From positions 1-50,296 of the forward strand of contig JBBIKG010000022.1 in the NCBI GenBank assembly GCA_037445555.1: a DNA stretch of 50,296 nt. The letters run 5' to 3'. The notes beneath the pieces are model-generated. The model made no database searches and was not told the DNA's origin. It worked only from the letters and a program-made list of their open reading frames with translations. The position numbers and the translations under genes were made by a program. This document shows positions 29,901 through 37,877 of this stretch, one piece after another. Source of the stretch: JAAYJT01 sp037445555. GTDB lineage: Bacteria; Bacteroidota; Bacteroidia; Bacteroidales; JAAYJT01. The number at the start of each line of letters is the position of its first letter. Position 1 is the stretch's first letter.

Positions 29901-31321
29901 ACTGATCGTGCATCAATACCCCAAGACAATTGAGGATGTGTTTGCACGATCCAGGCATTTCCTTCAAGATAAGCCGTAGCTGCTATTCCGTGATGGCTGC
30001 CGGCCACCCAGATCCTTCCTTTCGGCGAAGCGATGCATCGCACTGGTGCATCTATCAACCCGCTTTCTTTATCATACGCATACCATCGCCCCTTGTCGTT
30101 CACTACTACCATTCCTTCGTTTGAAATATAGTATTCGCGCCCGGTTTCGGCGTTAAACTGGAAGTTCAGTCCATGATATTTTACCCAACGGCGATCATTA
30201 TTGTTAAGCCTGAAGACATCACTCTGGATACCCGCAAGCCAGATGTTTCCATTAAGTGATTCATGGAAAAAAATACGTGATGAGGGGATTGGAGTGGCCG
30301 GAGTATTAAAAACATTCCATCTGCCTTTATTAAATACGAAAAGTTTTCCGAGCCCACCCACCCATATTGACCCGTCGGTCATCTGGGCAATATCGGTATG
30401 CAGCTCATCGCCCCCAAACATGTCACTAAGTTTGACCAGCTCCCATTTTCCTTTTTTCTGGTGCAAAATGCCGCTCTTGTAGAACCCGTTGATTATCCAC
30501 AACTCGCCGTTGCCCGATTTGAGAATCTTGCTGCGATTGGCAAGTTTGTGTCCTCCGATTTCTTCGAAGATTTCAAACTTGTACAAAACCTTGTTTAATG
30601 TGTCGGCTATACGGAACTTCAAAAGCTTTCCGACATTGTTTCTGGAAAGAAACAGCCAGATCATTCCATCGTCGTCCCTAAAAATATCGTCGACTCTCCC
30701 AAAATTTCTTTGGAAGAGTATCTCATCAGGCAAAATGTAAATATCAATATTCGGATATAACTCCCGGAAATTGTTTGATCCTGCAAGGGTTGTGAACAAT
30801 TTTGGGGGCTTGTTTGCCGTAAGGCAAATCAGCCCGTTTGGAATCCCAGCCACCAGGCATCCCTCCCCTATTTCGGTGATACATGTAACAGGAGCCCTGA
30901 GCGTATCGTTGGTCGGAAAGATTTTTTTCCACGATGATCCATCGTACCCCAGCAAGCCCATTTCGCTTCCGGCAAACAGCTTACCGCCGCCGGTTCTGAA
31001 AAGAACGGTTACAGGCGTTTTTAAGAAAGATAAATTATCAAACAGATCCAGGTTGTATCCGTTGTAGCGAGCCAGGCCTTTATCAAGTCCAAACCACATA
31101 TGTCCTTCATTGTCCTCGACCATGCACCTCACTCCTTTGCCTGAAAGGATTTCTATTTGGCGCCACCTGAATTTATCGTTAAGGGGTTCGGTGATATGCG
31201 GCGAGTAGGGAATTTGCCCTAGCGAAGCTTCGTTGCATAAAATGAACCCTGCAGCCAGTAAGATTAACCGCCTGGCAGCTTCGGCAATTCGTCGCTTTTT
31301 GTTTAATAAATGGAGAATCAT
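26990..31321 (-). CDS. Hybrid two-component system sensor/regulator (HTCS) of the pectin locus
   Basis: The product joins a sensor and its regulator in one inner-membrane chain of 1443 residues. Periplasmic beta-propeller (Reg_prop-type) repeats such as DNEGHMWFGLDKGLARYNG fill about residues 55-720. A Y_Y_Y domain (730-787) and one membrane helix (about 789-811, WFIVLVLAFLLIISFYEW) follow. Next come a coiled coil, a HisKA domain with His near 900 (NISHEFRTPLTL), an HATPase (FNLVSNAFKHTPAGG, DTGEGI, GLGIGLSYV), a receiver with Asp near 1242 (IIITDIMMP) and an AraC-type DNA-binding domain. Such proteins sense oligosaccharides and switch on the adjacent SusCD operon. The frame opens at 31405, inside dctM; the ATG at 31321 gives a better start. 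Confidence 0.95.
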   Translation of the reverse strand: MILHLLNKKRRIAEAARRLILLAAGFILCNEASLGQIPYSPHITEPLNDKFRWRQIEILSGKGVRCMVEDNEGHMWFGLDKGLARYNGYNLDLFDNLSFLKTPVTVLFRTGGGKLFAGSEMGLLGYDGSSWKKIFPTNDTLRAPVTCITEIGEGCLVAGIPNGLICLTANKPPKLFTTLAGSNNFRELYPNIDIYILPDEILFQRNFGRVDDIFRDDDGMIWLFLSRNNVGKLLKFRIADTLNKVLYKFEIFEEIGGHKLANRSKILKSGNGELWIINGFYKSGILHQKKGKWELVKLSDMFGGDELHTDIAQMTDGSIWVGGLGKLFVFNKGRWNVFNTPATPIPSSRIFFHESLNGNIWLAGIQSDVFRLNNNDRRWVKYHGLNFQFNAETGREYYISNEGMVVVNDKGRWYAYDKESGLIDAPVRCIASPKGRIWVAGSHHGIAATAYLEGNAWIVQTHPQLSWGIDARSVFLDNEGTLWFGASVDRQEALGQLSGVLRLLNPDENLLRWKHYTSTEGIAQQNAYGIGQSPDGSIWLGGTNLLQLEKLRWMPLKNNEFLNDYVDIVHSRENLWVGSRYYGIFRYDGNSWVQYSTHDGLPSNTIISIFEQSPSKVWVITDKNIACFDGQRWFSGMFSDELRIPREGGEIFVDAQGAVRINKSLREWKRRAFQYSITPAKVMEEFWTIKYIPDNHPPQSSILISTEKVDKSGNTLLGWGGHDFWEETPTQKLTYSHRLDDGDWSVFSTQTSLVLSNLKSGRHTFELRARDSDFNIEFTPTRISFSVAPPIWKQTWFIVLVLAFLLIISFYEWRVLKRNRTLAQLNKSLGEVNKTLESRQKEIEYQNQTITKQKWELEKKTSALEEMNLEISMQRDKLKEMVEQIEELSNLKQRLFTNISHEFRTPLTLIMGSVERLLAFVNTVEKNTLKPVTDTIQRNSRRLLNLINQILEIRKMESGSVELSVKTGDIVCFCREIVVLFSDLANNQTVELVFESNTASQVVLFDQDKIEKILFNLVSNAFKHTPAGGRITIRLQTGVEQLKHPSLEPAPSEPLDQVKIVFEVSDTGEGIHPDDLPRIFDRFFSVRGDKPPASSDGLGIGLSYVKDLVTSHQGYIDVQSQLNTGTVFRVEIPFTRAQAATTDSTNPGNQFPAYLFSGNIKAELETLSNELINIEQEKGTFNDSFRLPKPKTDKLIALVVEDDSEIRALIGQMLEPDFEVIDARNGVIGYQKAVDYQPDIIITDIMMPVMNGIELCKKIKTNFVTSHIPVILLTARSEPELKLEGYQTGADAFIEKPFSAEYLRVRISNLLLAKEKTREKVIRELITQPSAIEAISENDKMLRKLQMILEENIANPDFDVENMSQMFFLSRFHFSRKVKQVTGLTPKEIIDSYRLKRAGQLLQQKLAIAEVAYLVGFDHPNSFSRAFRKYYNMTPSEFAGRKE

Positions 31322-31377
31322 GGCTGCCTTGTGGTGCAGTATCCAAAAATAATCATTTTCACCGTATTTGCCAACGG

Positions 31378-32673
31378 CTAGAAGCCAAACGCCCGCGGCA
31401 ACCAAAGGCTAAGTTGCGGGAAATATGTGATAATCAAAAGCACGATGATCATAGCCGCAAAAAAGGGAAGCATGGGTCTGATTACTTTTTCGATGCTGAT
31501 TTTGGCCACGCTGCAACCAATAAACAATACCGAACCCACTGGAGGAGTACATAGCCCGACACACAGATTCACAACCATAATAATTCCAAAATGAATGGGA
31601 TTCACTCCCAGGTTGGCAACCACCGGAAGAAAAATAGGCGTGAATATCAGAACCGCCGGTGTCATGTCCATAAATACCCCTACAAACAACAAGATAAAAT
31701 TGATTATCAGAAGAATTATGATTTTATTATTGCTGATGGAAAGCAGCCCTTCGCTCACACTTTGTGGAATATTGGTGTACGACATAACCCAAGATAATCC
31801 CATCGAAGTGGCCACCAGCAATAAAACGATCGCAGTTATACCGACGGTTCTTAGTAAAAGCTCGGGGAGTTGGCGAAGTTTTAATTGCCTGTATATCAGC
31901 GCCAGGCAGAATGTGTATACAACAGCAATAGCCGAAGCCTCGGTGGCAGTGAAATACCCGGCAATGATTCCGCCAATCACCACCACCAACAGGAACAGGC
32001 TGGGTAAGGCATCAAAAAACTTGAATATACCGGCCTTTAGCCCCACTTTTTCGCCAAGGGGAAATTTCTTGTGTACTGAATATATTGCCGCCACTGCCAT
32101 AAGTCCCAGGCCAATCAATATGCCGGGCACGTATCCGGCCAGAAACAGCGCCGCAATCGATACCCCGCCGCTGGCAAGGCTATATACAATAAGGATATTG
32201 CTTGGCGGAATGACAAGGCCAGTGGTGGCTGACGTGATGTTGACGGCAGCACTGAAACCGCGGTCATATCCCTCGTCTACCATCTTAGGGGTCATAAAAC
32301 TTCCGATGGCCGATGCCGATGCAGCAGCAGAACCCGAGATGGCGCCAAAAAGCATGTTGGCCATGATGTTAACAAAAGCCAGGCCACCGGGAAAACGCCC
32401 GACAATGACCTTTGCGAAGTCGATGAGCCGGATGGCAATCCCCCCTTGATTCATTAACTGCCCCGCAAGTATGAAAAAGGGGATGGCCAGCAAGGCAAAG
32501 CTGTCAAGGGCCGTTCCCATACGCTGCGCATATGTAGTGAATGCCGGCATAGGCAATATGCTGATAAGCATGGTCACAATTCCCGAAATTCCAATGCTGT
32601 AGGCAATAGGAACACCCATCACCAGTAAGAGCAGAAAAGAGCCTACAAGTACGACTATCTCGAGGTATTCCAT
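31378..32673 (-). CDS. dctM: TRAP transporter large permease
   Basis: The 431-residue protein has about twelve hydrophobic segments and the features of the DctM family, including IPFFILAGQLMNQGGIAIRLIDFA and LVIPPSNILIVYSLASGGVS. It is the ion-driven pore subunit of a tripartite transporter in the inner membrane. Its small partner starts 9 bases upstream and the binding protein lies before that. The link to eda and pectin genes suggests uronates or unsaturated uronate monomers as cargo, but the substrate cannot be read from this subunit. Confidence 0.95.
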   Translation of the reverse strand: MEYLEIVVLVGSFLLLLVMGVPIAYSIGISGIVTMLISILPMPAFTTYAQRMGTALDSFALLAIPFFILAGQLMNQGGIAIRLIDFAKVIVGRFPGGLAFVNIMANMLFGAISGSAAASASAIGSFMTPKMVDEGYDRGFSAAVNITSATTGLVIPPSNILIVYSLASGGVSIAALFLAGYVPGILIGLGLMAVAAIYSVHKKFPLGEKVGLKAGIFKFFDALPSLFLLVVVIGGIIAGYFTATEASAIAVVYTFCLALIYRQLKLRQLPELLLRTVGITAIVLLLVATSMGLSWVMSYTNIPQSVSEGLLSISNNKIIILLIINFILLFVGVFMDMTPAVLIFTPIFLPVVANLGVNPIHFGIIMVVNLCVGLCTPPVGSVLFIGCSVAKISIEKVIRPMLPFFAAMIIVLLIITYFPQLSLWLPRAFGF

Positions 32674-32682
32674 GGATTAGAA

Positions 32683-33180
32683 TTAATTAATGATTTGCGT
32701 TGTTTCAATTTTTCTTCCTGTCATCAGGCGAATAGCTTCGTCGAGCGCATAATAGATGATAAAGGCCCCGCTGATCGGAAGCACCAGGTAAACATATCCG
32801 ATCTTGATCTGCAGCGCCGAGGAGATCTGATTCAGGTGAAAAGTCATATACACCAGGTTTATGCCGCCAATTATTAGCACTACCAGGGCAAAGACGATGA
32901 TTAAAGAATTGATGATCACCGAAAGCCGGCGGTTTTGTTTTTCAGTCAATTTTCTTGAGATCAGATCGATGGCCAGATGCTGTTTTTGCCCGGTAGCATA
33001 AGCAGCGCCAAGCAAGCCTACCCAAACCAGCAGATAGCCGGCAAGTTCGTCGGTAAACGAACTGGGGTGCCCGATCACAAAACGGCTTGTTACCTGCCAT
33101 AATACATCGAGCACAAGTATTCCCATCAGTGCCGTGACTAACCAGCCTAGGAAAGTGTCTACTCTTTTTCTGAATTTCAT
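32683..33180 (-). CDS. dctQ: TRAP transporter small permease
   Basis: The 165-residue protein has four predicted membrane helices and the DctQ motif region ELAGYLLVWVGLLGAAYATGQKQHLAIDLI. It bridges the binding protein and the large permease. Gaps of 48 bases to dctP and 9 bases to dctM place all three in one transcript. Confidence 0.93.
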   Translation of the reverse strand: MKFRKRVDTFLGWLVTALMGILVLDVLWQVTSRFVIGHPSSFTDELAGYLLVWVGLLGAAYATGQKQHLAIDLISRKLTEKQNRRLSVIINSLIIVFALVVLIIGGINLVYMTFHLNQISSALQIKIGYVYLVLPISGAFIIYYALDEAIRLMTGRKIETTQIIN

Positions 33181-33228
33181 ATTTTCAGGTCTTTATTAAC
33201 GACTTGTTATTGGTAAATTTTTACCGGA

Positions 33229-34221
33229 TCAATCCATCGATCTGATTCGATGGATAAGCTCATAAAATTTTTCATCCTGTCGATAGTTGTCGTAGATCGA
33301 CTGTACCCGCTCAATAAAAGGTGTCTTATCGGGTTTCAGGATGGTTACCCCGTCTTTTTCAATTTCCTCGAGCGAATGATTCTCTGACTCTTCCCACAGT
33401 TTGCGCTGGTATGCTTCTGACTCATCAGCGGCATCCTGCAACCATTGTTTTTCCTGGTCTGAGAGACGATTCCAGATTTTAGTGCTAATCATCAGCACAT
33501 CGGGAATAGTGGTATGCTCTGTAAGAGAATAAAACCTGCATACTTCGTAATGATGCGAAAGGTAGAAACTTGGCGGGTTATTTTCTGCCCCATCAACCAC
33601 CCCTCCCTGCAGTGCAGTATACAATTCGCCCCACGAAATAGGTGTGGGCGAACCACCAAGGGCGCGTATCATATTAACAGCCGATGGGCTTTGCATCACG
33701 CGTATCTTCAGGCCCTTTAGGTTGTCGGGATGCAATATGGGCCGGTCTTTGGTATAGAAACTGCGGCTCCCGGCATCGTAAAAAGCCAGCCCACGAAGCC
33801 AGAATTTTTCACTATCCAGTAGAATTTCGCGCCCAATTTCGCTGTCGAGCACCCGGTGTGCATGAAGTCGGCTTTTAAATATATAAGGGAGTCCGAAAAT
33901 GCGGTAACTTGGTGCGAATCCTTCCATGATGGCCGCCGAAACCTTTGTGATTGCCAGGCTTCCTATCTGCAGCATCTCGAGGTTCTCGCGTTCACTCCCA
34001 AGCTGTCCGCTCGGATAGATGTCTATCTGCATCCGTCCGCCTGATTTCTCTGTGAGTCGTTCAGCCATAAATACCATCCCTTTGTGCACGGAATGGCTTT
34101 GATCGAGCCCATGTGCAAGTTTGAGCAGGGTAACTGTTCGATTTTGCTGGCATGCCGGCAAGGCAAAGGTGATGCCCAGCAACAAAATCCCTATATATCG
34201 CCGTTTCGTTTTAGATGTCAT
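33229..34221 (-). CDS. dctP: TRAP transporter substrate-binding protein
   Basis: The 330-residue protein binds the substrate in the periplasm and hands it to the DctQM permease. The N-terminus ends in LPAC followed by QQNRT, which suggests a lipid anchor, unusual for classic DctP but common in Bacteroidota. Family motifs include AHGLDQSHSVHKGMVFMAE, GLKIRVMQSPSAVNMIRALGGSPTP, with the Arg that normally pairs with a substrate carboxylate, and GELYTALQGGVVDGAENNPPS. The carboxylate-binding Arg agrees with an organic-acid cargo such as galacturonate. It starts 52 bases below eda. Confidence 0.94.
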   Translation of the reverse strand: MTSKTKRRYIGILLLGITFALPACQQNRTVTLLKLAHGLDQSHSVHKGMVFMAERLTEKSGGRMQIDIYPSGQLGSERENLEMLQIGSLAITKVSAAIMEGFAPSYRIFGLPYIFKSRLHAHRVLDSEIGREILLDSEKFWLRGLAFYDAGSRSFYTKDRPILHPDNLKGLKIRVMQSPSAVNMIRALGGSPTPISWGELYTALQGGVVDGAENNPPSFYLSHHYEVCRFYSLTEHTTIPDVLMISTKIWNRLSDQEKQWLQDAADESEAYQRKLWEESENHSLEEIEKDGVTILKPDKTPFIERVQSIYDNYRQDEKFYELIHRIRSMD

Positions 34222-34273
34222 TGTAGTTCTCTTGGATTAATTTCCGCGATGAATGATATTGCTTCTTAAATAC

Positions 34274-34948
34274 CTATTTGCCTCTGATTTGTGTAAGCAG
34301 TGCCACAGCACCCGCCACTTTCTTTTCGATTCCCTGATAGTCTCCTTTCCTTACCATTTCGTCGGGAATAAGCCTGCTACCCATACCAACGCAGTATACC
34401 CCAGCTGAAAACCATCGCTGTAAGCTGTCATAATCCGGGTCAACACCACCAGTGGGCATAATACTGGTCCAGGGCATGGGCCCCTTTACGGCTTTTACAA
34501 ATTCTGCTCCGCCTACCTGCTGGCCCGGGAATATTTTGATGATTTCAGCCCCAAGTTCTTCAGCGGCCGAGATTTCGGATACCGATCCGCATCCTGGCGA
34601 CCAAAGTACCTTGCGCCGGTTACAAACCCTTGCCACCTCAGGATTCAGAATGGGGCTCACAATAAAGTTGGCTCCCATTTGCAGGTAAAGTGCTGCGGTG
34701 GAGGCATCCAGTATGGATCCGGCTCCGAGAATGATTTCGGGTTGGCTGAGGAGTATTCTTTTGATTACAGCCGCAAAAACCTCGTGGGCCATATCGCCCC
34801 GGTTGGTAAACTCAAACACACGCAAACCTCCTCGATAACATGCTGAAATCACTTCGAAACATACTTCCGGATCAGAATGATAAAATACCGGAATTATTCC
34901 GTTCTTGCCCATGGCCTGCGCCACAGTAATACGACTGTATGTTGCCAT
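34274..34948 (-). CDS. eda: 2-dehydro-3-deoxy-6-phosphogluconate (KDPG) aldolase
   Basis: The 224-residue enzyme splits KDPG into pyruvate and glyceraldehyde 3-phosphate, the last step of the uronate route. It is a class I aldolase: Glu46 and Arg50 in FEFTNRGD and the Schiff-base Lys138 in EIIKIFPG match the known active site. The phosphate-binding PTGGVDPD is near the C-terminus. It opens the minus-strand transcript that goes on to the TRAP genes and the HTCS gene. Its promoter overlaps a palindrome shared with the divergent LacI-type gene. Confidence 0.95.
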   Translation of the reverse strand: MATYSRITVAQAMGKNGIIPVFYHSDPEVCFEVISACYRGGLRVFEFTNRGDMAHEVFAAVIKRILLSQPEIILGAGSILDASTAALYLQMGANFIVSPILNPEVARVCNRRKVLWSPGCGSVSEISAAEELGAEIIKIFPGQQVGGAEFVKAVKGPMPWTSIMPTGGVDPDYDSLQRWFSAGVYCVGMGSRLIPDEMVRKGDYQGIEKKVAGAVALLTQIRGK

Positions 34949-34978
34949 AGAATCAATAATTGATAAAAATTATTTTCG

Positions 34979-34998
34979 TTGCGCAATCGATTGCACAA
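34979..34998. promoter_or_regulatory. LacI-type operator palindrome between eda and the lacI-type gene
   Basis: The bases TTGCGCAATCGATTGCACAA form a 20-bp palindrome with a single mismatched pair and a central CG, the usual shape of LacI-family operators. It overlaps the expected transcription start of eda and lies between the promoter elements of the divergent regulator gene. Both directions could be controlled at once. Confidence 0.7.
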
Positions 34999-35003
34999 AA
35001 ATA
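34996..35003 (-). promoter_or_regulatory. eda promoter -7 element
   Basis: Read on the minus strand the bases are TATTTTTG, an exact TAnnTTTG match, 48 bases upstream of the eda ATG. Its downstream edge overlaps the 34979-34998 palindrome, so a bound repressor would block initiation. Confidence 0.55.
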
Positions 35004-35005
35004 AG

Positions 35006-35013
35006 TATCTTTG
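35006..35013 (+). promoter_or_regulatory. Promoter -7 element of the LacI-type gene
   Basis: TATCTTTG matches TAnnTTTG exactly and lies 74 bases before the ATG at 35088. A TTG at 34979-34981 could be the -33 element, though the 24-base spacer is long; the palindrome fills that spacer. Confidence 0.55.
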
Positions 35014-35087
35014 GCCTGCAAGTTACTAAATAACGGGGTTTTCTGCTTATCCCCCATCAAATTCATCTTTAAGACATCCTCTCTCTG

Positions 35088-36128
35088 ATGAATTCTACGA
35101 AGCGTTGCACCATACACGACATAGCCAGACAGCTAAACATCTCTGCATCAACGGTTTCACGTGCACTTAACGACCACCCGCGAATCAGCCAACAAATGCG
35201 TATAGCCGTCCACGATCTCGCCCGCGAATTAAATTATCACCCCGACTTCAGGGGGCTTAGCTTGCGTTCCGGAAGCGGGCGCACCCTCGGGGTTCTGGTT
35301 CCGCAGGTTGACAGGTATTTTTTTGCCACCGTACTGCGAGGAATTGATGATGTAGCCACTGAACATGGATATGATGTTCTAATATGTCAGTCGTATGAGT
35401 CAATAGCTAAGGAAACTGCTTTGGTAACAAGCCTGCTCAATGGTAAAGTGGATGGACTGATAGCTTCGGTTTCGATTGAAACCACCGATGATCATCATTT
35501 CAGGCAACTGATGAAAAAAAACATTCCGTTGGTATTTTTTGACCGGCCTCTCGATACGCTAAATGTAAGCAAGGTGCTGATTGATGATTTTAAGGGTTCC
35601 GTGGATGCGGTTGAGCATCTTATCGCAGGCGGAAGGAGAAAAATTGCCCATTTTGCCGGACCGCAGCATATTCGAGTCTATAAAGACCGAACGGCTGGTT
35701 ATTTGCATGCGCTGAAGCAGCATCACCTTGAAGTCATAAAAGACCTCATTATCCCCAACACCATTACACAACAAACCGGCTATAGGTCGATGAAATCCAT
35801 TTTGGCCATGACCCCGCGCCCGGATGCAATATTTTCCTCTGGCGATTATTCAGCACTTGGAGCCTTGCTGTTTGCCCGGGAAGCAGGTTTAAGTGTGCCT
35901 GACGAAATTTCAATTGCCGGGTTTGCCAACGAGCCTTTCTGCCCCCTTGTCAATCCTCCGCTTACCTCGGTTGATCAACAGGCGCAGGAAATGGGGAGAC
36001 AGGCCGCGATCTTACTTATAAAAGAAATACTGTGCAAGGAGAAACACCCGATACCTTCTACTGTAGTGCTTGAGCCCCGGCTTATTATTCGTGAATCATC
36101 CCACCGCTTGTTTGAACCTTTTCCTTGA
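35088..36128 (+). CDS. LacI-family transcriptional regulator, probably of uronate catabolism
   Basis: The 346-residue protein has an N-terminal helix-turn-helix (TIHDIARQLNISASTVSRALN, residues about 8-28) and a hinge helix. A periplasmic-binding-protein-like sensor domain follows (RTLGVLVPQVDRYFFATVLRGIDDVA through GLSVPDEISIAGFANEP to LTSVDQQAQEMGRQAA). It probably represses the divergent eda-TRAP-HTCS transcript and its own kdu operon, and is released by a pathway intermediate such as KDG or KDPG. That effector is inferred from the neighbours only. The palindrome at 34979-34998 is the likely binding site. kduI follows after 56 bases. Confidence 0.92.
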   Translation: MNSTKRCTIHDIARQLNISASTVSRALNDHPRISQQMRIAVHDLARELNYHPDFRGLSLRSGSGRTLGVLVPQVDRYFFATVLRGIDDVATEHGYDVLICQSYESIAKETALVTSLLNGKVDGLIASVSIETTDDHHFRQLMKKNIPLVFFDRPLDTLNVSKVLIDDFKGSVDAVEHLIAGGRRKIAHFAGPQHIRVYKDRTAGYLHALKQHHLEVIKDLIIPNTITQQTGYRSMKSILAMTPRPDAIFSSGDYSALGALLFAREAGLSVPDEISIAGFANEPFCPLVNPPLTSVDQQAQEMGRQAAILLIKEILCKEKHPIPSTVVLEPRLIIRESSHRLFEPFP

Positions 36129-36184
36129 AACACATAGTATTATTTATCCGGAAACCAATCATTTAAAATAAATAACTTTACGCT

Positions 36185-37027
36185 ATGGCTATTAACTATC
36201 AGATTCGCTGCGCTTCGCATCCTGACGACTTCGCTTCATATGACACTGAAAGGATTCGCAAGGAGTTTCTTATCAGCAATTTTATGGTCGCCGATCAGAT
36301 TAACCTTGTTTATTCCCTTTACGACAGGTTCATTGTCGGAGGAATAGTGCCTGTAAATCAAAAACTGGCGCTTGACACTATTGATCCGGTCAAAGCAGAT
36401 TTTTTTCTGCACCGTCGCGAACTTGGGGTCATCAATATTGGTGGGCCGGGAAGGCTAGCCGTTGGGGATGCATCCTTTTTGATCGGGAATAAAGAAGCAC
36501 TCTACGTAGGTATGGGTGACAGGTTGGTGACATTCGAGAGCCTCGCACCCCAAACCCCAGCGATTTTTTATTTAAACAGCGCCCCGGCGCACAGATCATG
36601 CCCCGACAAACTGGTTACCCTTAATGATGCACGAAAACTTGAGCTGGGCACTCTCGAAACCTCAAATGCACGCACGGTTAACCAGCTCATCATCCACGGC
36701 ATTGTTGAAACATGCCAGCTTCAGATGGGGATGACCATCCTTAAGCCCGGAAGTGTCTGGAACACCATGCCCCCGCATGTCCATGCCCGCCGGATGGAGG
36801 CTTATTTTTATTTCGAAATTCCCGAAGGCCAGGCGGTTTGTCACTTTATGGGGCAACCATCCGAAACACGCCATTTGTGGATGCGCAATCATGAGGCCGT
36901 TCTTTCACCATCATGGTCAATTCATTCGGCAGCCGGCACCTCAAACTATGGATTTATCTGGGGTATGGCCGGCGAAAATCTTGATTACGCAGATATGGAC
37001 AGTTCGAAGGTTACTGACCTGAAATAA
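36185..37027 (+). CDS. kduI: 5-dehydro-4-deoxy-D-glucuronate isomerase
   Basis: The 280-residue cupin isomerizes 5-keto-4-deoxyuronate (DKI), the opened form of unsaturated uronate, to 3-deoxy-D-glycero-2,5-hexodiulosonate (DKII). The zinc ligands are visible as His198, His200 and Glu205 (PPHVHARRMEAYFYF) and His247 (SWSIHSAAGTSNY), nearly the same positions as in E. coli KduI. The N-terminal RFIVGGIVPV and RRELGVINIGGPG segments are family motifs. The gene lies 29 bases ahead of kduD, which acts next in the pathway. Confidence 0.97.
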   Translation: MAINYQIRCASHPDDFASYDTERIRKEFLISNFMVADQINLVYSLYDRFIVGGIVPVNQKLALDTIDPVKADFFLHRRELGVINIGGPGRLAVGDASFLIGNKEALYVGMGDRLVTFESLAPQTPAIFYLNSAPAHRSCPDKLVTLNDARKLELGTLETSNARTVNQLIIHGIVETCQLQMGMTILKPGSVWNTMPPHVHARRMEAYFYFEIPEGQAVCHFMGQPSETRHLWMRNHEAVLSPSWSIHSAAGTSNYGFIWGMAGENLDYADMDSSKVTDLK

Positions 37028-37056
37028 AAACTCCTGATTTTTTAACCCATAAATGT

Positions 37057-37851
37057 ATGTCGCTTAAACTTTTTGATCTCACAGGAAAAACTGCTCTTGT
37101 TACCGGGGGTACCCACGGACTGGGTATGGCAATGGCCATTGGCCTTGCAAGGGCAGGAGCCCGAATCATTATTAACGACCGAGACAGCAATAAGCTAAGT
37201 ACTTCCATTCGGGAGTATCAAATTGAAGGAATTGATGTGGCGGGATATGTTTTTGATGTAACGGATGAAAAATCCGTAGTTGAACAGATATCGCTCATGG
37301 AGCGACAGGTGGCGCCGATAGATATTTTGGTGAACAACGCAGGCATTATCAAGCGGGTCCCTATGCTTGATATGGAGGTGGCTGATTTTCGAGAAGTGGT
37401 TGAGGTTGATTTGATCGGTCCGTTTCTCGTGGCGCGAACCGTGGCAAGAAGTATGGTTGCCCGGAAGTCGGGGGGGAAAATTATCAATATCTGTTCCATG
37501 ATGAGCGAACTTGGACGTAACACTGTTTCGGCCTATGCGGCTGCCAAAGGGGGGCTGAAAATGCTGACCCGTAATATGGCCACTGAGTGGGCACGGTTCA
37601 ATATACAGGCCAATGGCCTAGGGCCCGGGTATTTTGCCACAACACAAACCGCTCCGATCCGTGCCGAGGGACATCCCTTCAATGAATTCATCATTCATCG
37701 CACTCCGGCAGGTCGCTGGGGCGTGCCGCACGAGCTGCAGGGGGCGGCAATTTTCCTGGCATCCGCAGCCTCAGATTTTGTAAACGGTCATGTGCTTTAC
37801 GTCGATGGGGGAATCCTTGCCACTATAGGAAAGCCATCAAACGAAGAATAA
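37057..37851 (+). CDS. kduD: 2-dehydro-3-deoxy-D-gluconate 5-dehydrogenase
   Basis: The 264-residue short-chain dehydrogenase reduces DKII to 2-keto-3-deoxygluconate with NAD(P)H. The cofactor motif TGGTHGLG (16-23), NNAG (93-96) and the catalytic Ser147, Tyr160 and Lys164 (SAYAAAKGG) are present. The family is close to gluconate 5-dehydrogenases, but the place directly after kduI fixes the likely role. It ends 26 bases before the DUF4861 gene. Confidence 0.94.
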   Translation: MSLKLFDLTGKTALVTGGTHGLGMAMAIGLARAGARIIINDRDSNKLSTSIREYQIEGIDVAGYVFDVTDEKSVVEQISLMERQVAPIDILVNNAGIIKRVPMLDMEVADFREVVEVDLIGPFLVARTVARSMVARKSGGKIINICSMMSELGRNTVSAYAAAKGGLKMLTRNMATEWARFNIQANGLGPGYFATTQTAPIRAEGHPFNEFIIHRTPAGRWGVPHELQGAAIFLASAASDFVNGHVLYVDGGILATIGKPSNEE

Positions 37852-37877
37852 AACCAATCAACAACATATAACAGAAT

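Noticed and set aside
31322..31405. Longer start for the HTCS gene inside dctM
   Set aside because: It would overlap the dctM 3' end; the ATG at 31321 precedes a basic and hydrophobic signal-like segment.
31595..32449. Long plus-strand open frame of 284 codons
   Set aside because: It is antisense to dctM, whose protein has clear membrane helices and family motifs; the antisense product has none.
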